Positions 53,706 through 64,000 of a stretch of DNA of 64,000 nucleotides are shown one piece after another. The position numbers were made by a program, and so were the translations under genes. Source of the stretch: Cladochytrium replicatum (Eukaryota; Chytridiomycota; Chytridiomycetes; Cladochytriales; Cladochytriaceae). A model generated the notes under the pieces. That model was given only the letters and a program-made list of their open reading frames with translations. It was not told the DNA's origin and did not search any database. Location: positions 434,001 to 498,000 of the forward strand of contig JAHLKD010000025.1 in NCBI GenBank assembly GCA_025526935.1. Reading direction: 5' to 3'. How positions within the stretch are numbered: the stretch's first letter is position 1; every line of letters begins with the position of its first letter.

Positions 53706-56368
53706 ATGGCATCGCAACTCTCAAACGCATTCCGCTCGGCAAAGAATGAGGGTACGTATCGTTCGGAACTAGCATGGGGAGTAGACCATATCCAATGTTT
53801 CGCGATGGACAGAGGGAATTGTTCCTCGAGAAAGCGTTTTCTGATGCTCTATTTTGGATTTGACACAACAACAGCTCGACCTGCCTTCGTTGCGTACATC
53901 ATGGCCGGGTTTCCTAGTCCCGAGGTGACTGTGGACGCCATGCTTGCATTGCAAGCTGGTGGTACCGATATCATTGAGCTTGGTGTGCCGTTCACTGACC
54001 CCATTGCGGATGGACCCACCATCCAAGAGGCCAACTGGGTAGGTTATACAACATGCTCTCTTTCGAATACGGGATTCACTAACACGGGATTGTTTGAAAT
54101 AGGTCGCGCTTCAACACAAGGTGGACATTGATGACTGCCTCCGCTACGTCCAGGAAGCTCGCTCGAAAGGTCTCAAGATCCCAGTAGTGTTCATGGGATA
54201 CTACAACCCGTTCTTGATGTACGGCGAGTCGAAGCTCATGGAAAAGTGCAAGAGCGTTGGTGTTAACGGATTCATCGTCGTCGATCTTCCTCCCGAAGAA
54301 GCTCTGCGTTTCCGAAGTGCATGCTCTGACAACGGGTGCGTTAGTGTGCAACGATTCGGTGTCCGACCACGTCTAATGGGTGATTGTTTCCTGAAGGCTC
54401 TCGTACATTCCTTTGATCACGCCCACCACAACTGACGCCCGTATTCGGTTGCTCTCGATGGTCGCCGATAGCTTCATCTACGTCGTGTCCACTCTTGGTG
54501 TGACTGGTGCTCGTGATGCCGTAAGTGCGGAGCTCGCACCCTTGTTGGAACGTGTACGTGCGCAAATTGCGCGCAAGGACACCCCTCTTGCGGTTGGATT
54601 CGGTGTGGCTACTCGCGAGCACTACGAGAACGTGGCCAAGGTTGCGGAAGGTGTTGTGATTGGAAGCAGGATTATCTCCGAGCTCAAAAAGTCGGGTAAG
54701 GATTCCATGCTCACGCCGTTAAGTCCATTTTCTGACTTGGAGACTTTAGATGATGGAAAGCATGCGCACAATGTGCGTGAGTATGCCAAGTACGTTACGG
54801 GCAGAAGTGGACCGGTTGGTATGTTTCTCGGTTGATCAAGTTTTCCATTTTACTCATTCATCGGTTGTTATAGCGGTGTCCGAGGAAGCCGGGCATTTTG
54901 TTGCTGCTACGGTGTCGACGGTTGGACATGAGGTGATAGACAGCGGCTTTGTTAGCGAAAGTTTTTATTAATGCGACTATCTTTGATAGGAAGCGGTTCA
55001 GCACCTCATTGAACCCCGTTTTGGAAACTTCGGTGGCCAGTACACCCCCGAAGCCCTTGTGGACTGCCTCAGCGAATTTGAAGCTGCATACAAAAAGGCC
55101 ATAAATGATCCGCTCTTCTGGGAAGAATTCCGAAGCTATTATCCTTTCATCGGCCGTCCGTCCCCGCTCCAGTTTGCCGATCGTCTGACCTCGTACGCGG
55201 GGGGCGCTCGCATCTGGTTGAAGCGCGAAGACCTGAACCATACCGGCTCGCACAAGATCAACAATGCATTGGGACAGATCATCCTCGCTAAGCGTCTCGG
55301 CAAGACACGTATCATTGCAGAGACTGGTGCTGGACAGCATGGTGTTGCAACAGCGACCGTCTGCGCCAAGTTCGGTCTCGATTGTATTATCTACATGGGA
55401 GCCGAGGACGTGCGAAGGCAGGCGTTGAATGTGTTTAGGATCCGGCTCTTGGGTGCTAAGGTCGTGCCTGTTACCTCGGGATCGCAAACGCTCAAGGATG
55501 CAATCAACGAAGCAATGAGGGATTGGGTTACGAATGTGAGGAACACGCACTACCTTATTGGATCAGCTATTGGGCCACACCCTTTCCCGACCGTCGTTCG
55601 GGAGTTCCAGAGCGTCATCGGACGTGAGACGAAGGAGCAGTTGCAGGAAAAGAAGGGGAAGCTTCCGGACTGCGTGATTGCTTGTGTTGGAGGCGGGTCA
55701 AACTCGATTGGGATGTTCCATCCGTTCTTGGAGGATAAGTCAGTGAAGATTGTGGGTGTTGAGGCGGGCGGAGATGGGTTGGACACGGACAAGCACTCTG
55801 CGACGCTGACGAAGGGAGTGCCAGGTGTGCTTCATGGAACGAGGACGTACTTGCTCCAGGATGACAAAGGGCAGATCCTGGAGACCCATTCCATATCTGC
55901 TGTAAGTTGGCACAGTTCTGTTGACCAAATAGTCCATCAATCATGCTGTCACAGGGGCTGGATTATCCCGGTGTCGGCCCTGAGCACGCGCACCTGAAAG
56001 ACTCTGGTCGTGCAACTTACATTGCTGCGACAGATGTTGAAGCGATGAAAGGGTTCAGGATTCTGGCAGAGACCGAGGGCATCCTTCCTGCGCTCGAGAC
56101 CTCGCACGCTATTATCAAGGCGGTCGATGTTGCCAAAGCAATGGGGTCGGATCAGGACCTTGTAATTTGTCTGTCAGGCCGTGGTGACAAGGACGTCGTC
56201 TCTGTCGCTGAGGCGTTGCCCAAGTTTGGAGAACAGATCGGGTGGTACGTTGATATGCTACTACAAGTGAATTTGTCCTGACTCAGTCTAAAATGAAGGG
56301 ATGTGAGATTTGAAGGTGACCTTGCAGGATCAATGCCGCGCGGTGCTGCTGCTGCCAATGGACATTAG
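53706..56368 (+). CDS. TRP5: Bifunctional tryptophan synthase (alpha and beta domains fused)
   Basis: Eight exons: 53706-53751, 53875-54038, 54103-54335, 54397-54818, 54874-54932, 54990-55901, 55955-56244, 56299-56368; 731 residues. The alpha domain (about 15-275) shows '[19 protein letters not shown]' with the catalytic Glu and Asp and cleaves indole-3-glycerol phosphate. A linker of about 45 residues contains '[12 protein letters not shown]'. The beta domain has '[19 protein letters not shown]', '[16 protein letters not shown]' with the PLP-binding Lys, '[15 protein letters not shown]', '[13 protein letters not shown]' for cofactor phosphate, and '[20 protein letters not shown]'. It joins indole with serine, the last step of tryptophan synthesis. 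Indole channels between the two domains. Alpha-beta fusion in this order is the fungal form. Confidence 0.96.
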
Positions 56369-56673
56369 GAGGTTGGCTGAAGAAGAAGCTCGCTGCATGT
56401 GTTGAATGAATAAATCTCACTTTGTGCATCCACCACCGTAGATGACGTCAGAATCGGTCCTTCCTGTCACTACAGCACGGAACTGTGCATGCACTTTTCT
56501 TAACAGCGCATGATTGTTACTTCTGCCCCAATCTGCAAGCTTAACTTTCTACAAATCTTTCTCTAATTCCGTTTGAATATTCTGGATTTCACCCCTTTCT
56601 AAAAAGCGTCTCCTCGGTTGTGGCAGTCCATGTCCCCCTGGTGTCACTTTCACCGAGGAAGCTTGGAACAGCA
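56369..56673. other. Intergenic
   Basis: 3' flank of tryptophan synthase and old promoter side of the FBPase remnant. No gene seen. Confidence 0.45.
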
Positions 56674-57338
56674 ATGAGCGAAGGAGCGGACACCCGCACG
56701 GATATTCTGCCCCTGACTACCAACATCCTGTCGCAGCAGCAGCGCGTCGCTCAGGCTACCGGAGATCTGACTATCTTGCTTACCTCCATTGCAATTGCCG
56801 CAAAATGGATCTCCAACGTCGTGCGCAAAGCTGACCTTCTGAAAGTGTATGTTTTGCGCAATCTAATGGCAAATTGCCATGGCATACTGACTGGTAATGC
56901 GTATGATAGGCTTGGAGTCGATAGCGGAACAAACGTGCATGGTGAAGCACAGCAGAAGCTGGATGTGCTCTCGAACCAGACCATGATCAACATGCTGCGA
57001 CGGAGTGCAAAGACTGCGATTATGGTTTCGGAGGAGAACGAGGAGGCAATCTTTATGGATGGCGAGAACCTCGGTTCATACTGCGTCGTGTTACACCCCC
57101 TCGAGGGGAGCTCAAACATCGATTGCGGTGTTTCGATCGGAACCATTTTTGGAATTTACAAACTGGTGGGTGCTGCAGAATTGAGCTGGAAAAGGATACT
57201 GAAAATGATGTCACACGTAGGATAATGAGGACTACCCGAAAGTGAGCGATGTGCTAAGACCTGGGACTGCGATGGTTGCGGCTGGCCACCTTATGTACGG
57301 TAGCTCCACCGTGCTGGTGCTCACGATTGATGGGAAAG
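56674..57338 (+). pseudogene. FBP1: Truncated fructose-1,6-bisphosphatase copy with lost metal ligands
   Basis: Three exons remain (56674-56846, 56910-57165, 57221-57338). The product starts 'MSEGADTRTDILPLTTNILS', then 'GTNVHGEAQQKLDVLSN', 'MVSEENEEAIF', 'IDCGVSIGTIFGIYKL' and 'VLRPGTAMVAAGHLMYGSST'. FBPase similarity ends at 'VLTIDGKG'; the C-terminal half of the enzyme, with its last metal ligand and sugar-binding residues, is absent and the frame runs into unrelated sequence. In the metal site the invariant 'DPLDGSSN' reads 'HPLEGSSN', so both aspartates are changed. Splicing is intact, which suggests duplication followed by truncation and decay rather than a retrocopy. It is very unlikely to be an active gluconeogenic enzyme. 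Confidence 0.8.
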
Positions 57339-57633
57339 GGCGATATTATTTTATTTTATATTTGGGAGATTGGGAGAGTGGGATTGGTTTCACCTGGGTT
57401 TCCCAGTTTCATTTTCCATTTGGTCTGGCTGAAGCGTTTTGGTTCTTGTTGATTTCACACGACCCAAAGACCCCTGCACGCCACACACCCCACCAAACAA
57501 GCTCTTTTTTCGCTTCAAGCTGTTGCGCCTGGCGCTCGTCCGACGTCTTCCTGCAGCGAATCCTCTCTTTACTGGCAGGCTCGAAAGCTCTGCTTCCGTC
57601 GGTGTCAGTGGCGGTGTCGATGAAAGTCTCGAC

Positions 57634-57932
57634 ATGACCATCAGACTGGTGCGATCTGACCCTGCAGTGGCCAAAGTTCTTCTCACCCTCACGGAGCGGG
57701 CGGATAACGAGCGGGCCGAGAAGGAGAAGGAACGCACGTTGCGCAAGTTGGACATGTTAGAGGTCAAGTGTGTTCAATTGTTGTTCGCTGCAGGACAGCT
57801 TACCGTCCGTGGCGTGATAGGTGAGTTTTTTTGCCCGTTGTTTAGTTGCTTTCCTTTGTGCTAAGTGCATTTCTCTTTCCAGAAACACTTGAGAAACGCC
57901 TGCTTTCAAAGGCTGACCTGGAAAAAGCTTAA
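57634..57932 (+). CDS. Small two-exon frame, charged and helical; possible 3' end of a larger gene
   Basis: Exons 57634-57820 and 57883-57932 join in phase (ATA G|GTGAGT .. TTCCAG|AA) to 78 residues. The sequence is charged and helical, with 'TLTERADNERAEKEKERTLR', 'QLLFAAGQLTVRGVIETLE' and the end 'LLSKADLEKA'. The frame is open upstream to about 57439, so the true gene may start earlier and have been joined to the FBPase remnant. No family was recognised. It lies in decayed sequence and could be a fragment. Confidence 0.35.
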
Positions 57933-57943
57933 CAGGGTCGATG

Positions 57944-58576
57944 TTTGGACCAAGATCTTCACCACTCACAGCGAACTGAAGAGTGCTCAGGGTGCCTGCA
58001 ACTTCAAAAGTGCCAAAGATGCTGCTGCAGGCACCCGGAGCACTATTCAGTTCACTATGCTTACAACGCTAGTACGGGTATCTGCCCAAAAGGTATGAAT
58101 ATCTGTAGATGTTTGGCGATACGTCTCGGCTATATCAGCAGCAGCCAAGATCTTCAGCACTTACAGCAAACTGAAGAGTGCTCCGTGTGCCTACAGCAGC
58201 ATCTTTGGCACTTTTGAAGTTGCAGGCACCCTGAGCACTCTTCAGTTCGCTGTGAGTGGTGAAGATCTTGGTCCAAAGATGCTGCTGCTGATGTAGCTGA
58301 GACGTATTGCCACACATCTACAGATATTCATACCGTTTGGGCAGATACCCGTACTAGTGTTGTAAGCATAGCGAACTGAAGAGTGCTCCGGGTGCCTGCA
58401 GCAGCATCAAAAGTTCGCTGTGAGTGGTGAAGATCTTGGTCCAAAGATGCTGCTGCTGATGTAGCTGAGACGTATCGCAACACATCTACAGATATTCATA
58501 CCTTTTGGGCATATACACGTACTAGAGTTGTAAGCATAGCAAACTGAAGAGTGCTCCGGGTGCCTGCAGCAGCATC
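57944..58576. repeat. Fold-back repeat cluster: perfect 83-bp inverted repeat plus tandem 164-bp units
   Basis: Positions 57944-58026 and 58195-58277 are exact reverse complements (83 of 83 bases) around a 168-bp loop. The right arm overlaps the first of two direct units of about 164 bp (58244-58408 and 58413-58576), each running from TTCGCTGTGAGTGGTGAAG to GGTGCCTGCAGCAGCATC. The loop itself is largely an inverted version of the unit. Transcribed, this would form a long stem. Fold-back transposons and rearranged non-autonomous elements look like this; no transposase is nearby. Confidence 0.85.
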
Positions 58577-58786
58577 TTTACTAACGAGTGCTGCCAGTGC
58601 CTGCAACTTCAAAAGTGCCAAAGAGCTAACCCTATTAGGAGATGGCTAGGCCCGGACCAGCAAAGGCAAATGAGTGATCGCCATGGGGGCGCTGAAAACC
58701 GGATCCTACACCCTTGACAGACCAAAATTGAGAGGCAAAATAGCGCGATCCTGAAGGCAAAAACCCATACCGGTCCGGATATACTC

Positions 58787-59523
58787 ATGACCCTGCATGA
58801 GAGAATGTGCCAACTTGGATTTGACAATGTGCGCAGAATGGCGAAGAAGGAATTGACAGGAGTCGAGATCACTGGCGATGAAGAGCAGAGATTTTGTGAA
58901 TCATGTGTTTTGGGGAAAACCACAGCAGTCTCGTTTCCTGGTCGCACCACGCCTACGCACGATGGCTTTGTTGATGCTGATCAGATCACGTATGATGAAC
59001 CGACTCGCGACAGTCACCGATATGCCTTGCTGGTGCTACAACGAAAGAGTGGACACTCAATTGTTTTCCAGCTTTGCCAGAAGAGCGATGCAGTGTATTG
59101 CGTCATTGAATACAACTAATTGATGATCACGCAGACTGGACATGGAATGAAGATGTTCTGTTCAGATGCTGGAGGTGAATTTGATAGGTTAAAAACCTCA
59201 GGATATACCCCTCCCAGCTACGTATCAAGAGGCGATGCAATCTCCATTTGTGAAGGAATGGGATGCAGTGATGAGATCAGAACTGCTGGCACACCTCAAC
59301 AATGGTACGTGGGAGATGCACGTAGCTCCACCCAACACAAAGCAATGGGTTTTTCTAGTGAAGCCGAATAGCGATGGAACAATCATGAAGTTCAAGGCTC
59401 AACTGGTTGCCCAAGGTTACTCACAACGGGAAGGCATTGATTTTGATTGGAATGGCATCTACCTTCCGGTAGTACGCCATTTGACCTTGCAAATATCATT
59501 AGTGATAGCTGCGGCATTATGAC
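58787..59523 (+). mobile_element. Internally deleted Ty1/Copia retrotransposon
   Basis: The first part (58787-59119) has a gag-pre-integrase zinc region ('CQLGFDNVRRMAKKELTGVE', 'FCESCVLGKTTAVSFPG') and then early integrase. After an in-frame TAA (59117-59119) the same frame continues to 'MKMFCSDAGGEFDRLK', an integrase core block. It then jumps with a frame change directly into the start of reverse transcriptase: 'MQSPFVKEWDAVMRSELLAH', 'KAQLVAQGYSQREGIDFDW'. The rest of integrase, the RT catalytic box and RNase H are missing. No LTRs were identified. The copy is dead. Confidence 0.85.
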
Positions 59524-60377
59524 ATGTCCTCTTGCACCAATCAAGTATGGTCTGAACAAGTTTCATTCAATGTACCTACCTCTATTCTCTTGTTCAACAG
59601 GATGAAGAGATCAATTGGAACCAGTATCCAGTATTCAGAAAATTCGGAAATAGGAAGAGGAAGTTGACGACGCTGGAGAGGATAATATTGATGACCACTG
59701 TGATGGGGGAATTAAGGAGGAACCTGAGGAAAATGCCTGATGATGAACAATGGGGTCCTGAAGACTATGTTGAAGGTTAAGATGCGCAGATGTTTGAGGT
59801 TTCTCTGTTCTATTACAGAATATAATGAAGAACTGCAACTTCATTTCACAAGTTTTTAAACAAGTGGGCTGGTCAATAACCCAGTCCGGATGCGGCAACC
59901 ACCTGCCGAGCTCATGTTTTCTTGCAAACACCGTCATTTGTTTTTCGGTTAAATTGGTCATCTGTTTTTCGATTAGATTGAGATTCTATTGAATGTTTGT
60001 GACCCAGATCAATAGTTCTCAAAAGTGTATCGATCATGGTTTTCCAATGTCCAACCCAAAGGACGATCAATCTTTTGCGGGGCGTGTATTATGTGTTGTA
60101 TTATTGCGAGCTAAGAAATGGTCGAAGCAGTGGTTGGACGAATCCAGAACCAGATTTACTGGGCAAAAACGTTTCGGATATTTATTATCGGTGTCCCCTC
60201 CCGATATTTTTCTTCATTCAATATAAAAAATAATTGGGGAAGAGGATAGAAACAGCCAAAACGATAACAAAGGACTTAAAATTCACAGGGACAGGAATAA
60301 CCAACGAAAAAAGGCCAACCGGCCATCCTGATAACAACATTACCGTGAAAAGAGCGTCTTCCGGCCCCAAATCTTGT
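59524..60377. other. Intergenic, no gene seen
   Basis: 3' side of the Copia fragment and 3' flank of LCB2. Short frames only. Confidence 0.45.
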
Positions 60378-62323
60378 TTACTCAACCAACGGCTGCTGCG
60401 CAACTTTCAAAATCAACCTATCTCCAACCTCGCTGATTGCGTCCACTGCCCTCTCCAAGTCCTCAATTGTGTGGGCTGCACTCAAACAGAACCTAACCCT
60501 GCTCGTTATGATCGGAGTAGCTGGCGCACCAACCACAACAACTGCAATGTTCCGCGCGAGCATCTCTCGTGAGAAGGCAGGTATCTTGCACGGGTGGAAT
60601 AGTAACATTGGGACGACTGGGCTCGCCTCGCTGCCGTAAACGATGAACCCAAGCTTTCTCAGCTCGCGGGAGAAGTACTGAGAGTTGCGTGCAAGTGCTT
60701 GAATCCTTCTCTTGCCGTCGTCAGTGCCATCTTCGCCCATAATGATCTTTGTTGACGTGTAGATCTGCTGCAGAACAACAGGTGTGAGGGCTTCCGCGTA
60801 GACAGAGGAGTGGTTGTGCAATCTTAGGTGGTCGATAAGTCCCTTGCGGCCTGCAATGTATCCACCAGCAGCACCGAACGACTTTGTGAAAGTCCCCATG
60901 AGGATGTCGACGTTCGAGGGGTCGATGCCGTAGTAGTCGCATACACCGCGGCCGTTTGGTCCCATAGCTCCGATCGAGTGAGCCTCATCGAGATACAGGT
61001 AGAACTGCACAGCTGTCAGCAAAAGTTAAGATATCATGATAAAAGGGGCCACCTTATATTTCTCCTTGAGGGCAATGATATCAGGAAGCGCACAAACTGT
61101 CCCTTCCATGGAGTACAAGCCTTCGACGACAACGAGAATCTTCTTCCATGGCCGGTGTGTCCTTGGCTGACCAAGTGCAATGTTCTCTCGAAGAACACGG
61201 TCAAGATCCTTGGGGTCGTTGTGCTTGAACACCTTGACAACAGCACCAGCCAGCCTTGTACCCATGACGATCGATGAGTGGTTGAGCTCGTCACTGATAA
61301 TCAGGCAGCCCTACAGAGAAGCCACATAAAAAGTTATAAACGGAGACATACGGCTGGGCTTGCTGCTCACCTTTCCGACCAAAGCTGGAATCGACGTAGA
61401 GTTTGTCGCGAAACCCATCGAAATAAGGATCGCGCCTTCTTGTCCCAAAAACCTCGCAACCAGAGCCTCCGTCTCCATCAAAAGACTCGTGGTACCAGCA
61501 TCCATTCTCGAGGAACCGACTGCGACGCCAAAGGTCTTGATCGACTCCTCCACGGAGTCCGCACACGGACCCTCGGACTGTGCAAAGCCGAGGTAGTTGT
61601 ACGACGAGAGGTTGAGGCACTCCTTAACCTTGCCAGTCTTAACGAAGGAACGAGTGCCGTCGTAAGAGACCCTGTCGAGAACCTTCACAACGCGCCCGGC
61701 GACACCAGTGATTGGACGGTTGAATACGTCACGGATGCGGCCGTACAGTCGGCGGCTGTAGAAGGTGTCGAATCCGGAGTTGAGCGGCGCATAACCCTGA
61801 TAGGACAAACGTTAACACAATGCCACATACACATCATCATAGTCAGATCTGGGCAGAATGTGGATTCCTCACTCTCTACACTTTGCCGAGTGTCATTCGC
61901 ATTGTACATCTAGTGAACGTCATTACCACCAACATCCACGAAGCCTTCAAATCGACCAACACATCCCGATAACCACAACCATGAGTCACTCATTCAACAC
62001 CGTCAACACCGCATCTCTCTGAAACATACGTTCTGAACCCTGATATGCTTGTACTGCTCTGGCTTGAAGCGCATGCCAAAAAAGTCACGGATGTGGCCGA
62101 AGACGATAAGCACAAAGTACGAGATATAGGTGGTGATCAGAACAAAGAGGGGGGCCTGCTCCTCGACGATCTCTTCCTCGTCAAGGTCATGCTTCTTTCC
62201 GGATGGATCGGGTTTGTATAGAGGAGGTGGGCCATCCAGGAGAGGAGGAGGCGAGAGGACGTCAAGAGAGGATACGGGGATTTGGTCAAGTTTTTCAAAG
62301 TGGGCACGCTTTCCTTTCCCCAT
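60378..62323 (-). CDS. LCB2: Serine palmitoyltransferase subunit 2
   Basis: Four minus-strand exons in phase 0: 62323-62030, 61796-61371, 61310-61053, 61004-60378; 534 residues. Exon 1 carries a cytosolic tail and one membrane helix ('[19 protein letters not shown]'). The aminotransferase-fold body has '[20 protein letters not shown]', '[20 protein letters not shown]', '[20 protein letters not shown]', '[20 protein letters not shown]' and '[20 protein letters not shown]', in which the Lys of TFTKSFG forms the Schiff base with PLP. With LCB1 it condenses serine and palmitoyl-CoA in the ER, the committed step of sphingolipid synthesis. Length is close to the yeast protein (561). It is divergent from MORN3 with 557 bp between starts. 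Confidence 0.95.
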
Positions 62324-62880
62324 TTCTTGGATGCGGAGGTGAGCAGAAAGGCGGGAGGTGTTGAAATTCTAGAAGGTATGCGACTCGACAGACAGGGAAT
62401 GAAGTCTATGATAAAGCGGCTCTATAAGTAAGTCGAGATTCTAGAGACCAAGCAGAGAGATCAATACAGGTAAAATAACGGGCAAGGAGGTTTGCTCGGA
62501 GGGAGATGAGAAATGGTACCTGAAACACCTCCGGCACCAACCGAAGCTCACCACCACACGGGTGACTAAGCGAAAGAGATACGGAGCAAAGGGATCTGTC
62601 CGATAAGAGCAGCGGCGATCAACAGCAACAGACACGAATGCTTGCTTCCAACGAAAGCGAGTTGTCTTCCTCTCCGCCCGGATTGTGGGTGTCCCGGTGG
62701 ATTCGATTCGATTTGAGCGAGCGAGCGAAGAATTCTCTCCTCTGAAACAGAGAAAATTTGACGAGCAACCGCGTTGTGATGAGTAGTTCAGTGTGGCTGA
62801 TTTAATGGGAATAACTACGGAAATGGAAATGGAAACGGAAATGAACGGTTCATTGTCTGTGATCTGGGCGGTTTGAAAAC
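62324..62880. promoter_or_regulatory. Divergent promoter region between LCB2 and MORN3
   Basis: 557 bp between two outward-facing starts. It contains a GGAAATGGAAATGGAAACGG run just before the MORN3 start (about 62821-62840) but no assigned factor site. Confidence 0.45.
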
Positions 62881-63986
62881 ATGGTGGAGAGCGAGGATGC
62901 TGTCCCGCACGGGAAGCCTCTGATCCAACGCCATGCTGCCGTTACTGAACCTGAAAGATGGCAGCTAAAGGATCAGCTCTCGAAAAAGTGCGGCCCTCAT
63001 GCCATGGTTTACCTCATCAACGGCGATCGCTTCCTTGGAGAATGGCTTGACAACAAGAAGCACGGTACTTTTCTTCATATGGTCTTCCATTGCAATATGT
63101 TTTCTGAACCCTAAGTAATCCTGTTTTCAAGGAAATGGTACCTACTTCTACTCCAGGACGGGGAGTGTCTACCAAGGTCAATGGTCCGATGATATGCGCA
63201 ACGGGTTTGGAACCTTTTCAGTACGCTTTGAGCCACCCCCACTCCGCGAAGCCGATCCAGCGGACCCTCTTTCGATACTCAAGAGGAAGATGAAACTCTA
63301 TGCAGACTCGAAATCATCTATCTTTGACGATGAGAGTCGAGAGTTCTCCAGAAAGGCCAAAGGGTCCCGACCTATTAAACGCTCCAAGCCGCAAAAGCAC
63401 GACCCGACCTTGACAATGCTGAAAGCGAGCGTCGAAAATGATAAAGATTCACTTAAATCTCTGTCAGCATCCATGTCCCCCTCCCGTTCTCAAACCCCGG
63501 CTTTAATGGAAAGTTCAAACCCTGAAACTGCAAAACTCAGGAAGATCTATGCTGGAGAATGGAAAGACGATATGCGACATGGAAAGGGAACTTTTTACTA
63601 CGCAGACGGATCGTACTACGATGGAAGGTGGGAAGATGACATGCGTGAAGGATGGGGAAAGATGTACTACCCTGACGGAACGGTCTACGAAGGTGAATGG
63701 CACAAAGAGAAGCGCCACGGTGAAGGCATCCTGATCTACAGTATGTCCTGTTGCCAATTGGTCATAGTTTTCTCTCACACATACAGCAAACGGAGATCGG
63801 TATGAGGGAACTTGGCTCGATGATCGCAAAGAAGGACCTGGCAGATTCATTTTCAAGTCCAAACGCCAGATGTACGAGGGCGAATGGGCCATGGGGATGG
63901 CAAAATGCGGCCAACTGATCGACCTACCACCTATCGCCAATTTACCGCAAAGAAAGTACCCTCTCCCTCGGGTTAGTGAAAGATAA
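62881..63986 (+). CDS. MORN3: MORN-repeat protein, MORN3-like (flagellar)
   Basis: Three exons: 62881-63064, 63132-63740, 63787-63986; 330 residues as modelled. MORN units are plain: 'GDRFLGEWLDNKKHGNGTYF', 'SVYQGQWSDDMRNGFGTF', 'IYAGEWKDDMRHGKGTFYYA', 'SYYDGRWEDDMREGWGKMYY', 'TVYEGEWHKEKRHGEGILIY', 'DRYEGTWLDDRKEGPGRF' and 'QMYEGEWAMGMAKCGQLI'. A charged insert of about 110 residues separates units 2 and 3. The first segment ('EPERWQLKDQLSKKCGPHAM') matches the MORN3 N-terminus. MORN3 is linked to sperm and flagellar function, fitting a zoosporic fungus. The last exon could instead be spliced at CGG|GTTAGT (after 63972) and continue past the window, so the C-terminus is uncertain. Confidence 0.85.
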
Positions 63987-64000
63987 TGTGCTTGTGTGTT

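Noticed and set aside
57944-58576. Regular repeats considered as a CRISPR array
   Set aside because: Units are about 164 bp, partly inverted and without short spacers; there are no cas genes and the genome is eukaryotic.
59993-60226. 77-codon plus-strand frame
   Set aside because: No recognisable content and no splice sites; in the noncoding flank of LCB2.

Overview
The window is nuclear DNA of a zoosporic (flagellated) fungus, most likely a chytrid. The genes are rich in short introns (about 50-90 nt, GT..AG, one with a textbook TACTAAC branch site). There is a fused alpha-beta tryptophan synthase (a fungal hallmark), GPI-anchored and Kex2-type secreted proteins, and a MORN3-like protein, a family tied to motile flagella. 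Coding exons were assembled by hand from splice sites and reading phase; most full models below close exactly in frame.

Region by region. 1-2.7 kb is a graveyard of retroelements: a frameshifted LINE reverse transcriptase, two poly(A)-tailed 3' fragments, a tRNA-derived SINE and an LTR-like repeat, with one good tRNA-Gly. 3.2-4.9 kb holds an MFS transporter. 5-9 kb has no intact gene. 9.0-13.2 kb holds a 1322-residue serine hydrolase of the beta-lactamase/LACTB fold. 14.5-17.0 kb holds two intact tandem copies of the complex I subunit NDUFS7. 18.6-21.7 kb holds EMC4 and ADA2. 22-25.2 kb is poorly resolved, with membrane-protein fragments, a second LTR-like repeat and an unassigned acidic exon pair. 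25.5-30.7 kb holds a GPI-anchored GH26-type glycoside hydrolase and a GCN20/ABCF3-type ABC-F ATPase. A broken 2OG-Fe(II) oxygenase follows. 33.9-38.5 kb holds an RRM protein and ribosomal protein eS4. 39.1-41.9 kb is a head-to-head pair of secreted GPI proteins that share a five-cysteine module. 42-43.2 kb holds a dispersed repeat and a broken gene of four internal repeats. 44.1-49.3 kb holds a DOMON protein, an intronless TetX-like flavin monooxygenase and a second GH26 paralogue. 49.9-56.4 kb holds a SNF5 protein fused to a GATA finger, a LOG-family phosphoribohydrolase and tryptophan synthase. 56.7-59.5 kb is decayed: a truncated FBPase, a fold-back repeat cluster and an internally deleted Copia element. 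60.4-64 kb holds LCB2 (sphingolipid synthesis) and MORN3.

There is no operon-like logic. The genes are housekeeping loci (respiration, translation control, chromatin, membrane insertion, sphingolipid and tryptophan synthesis) interspersed with secreted and wall-facing proteins and mobile-element debris. The most unusual items are a 5-nt microexon inside the Walker A motif of the ABC-F gene, the NDUFS7 tandem duplication, the head-to-head five-cysteine pair, and a four-repeat 'REGEPPF..GIGWTKK' gene that now carries two stops and a frameshift. I did not see a defence system, CRISPR array or biosynthetic cluster.
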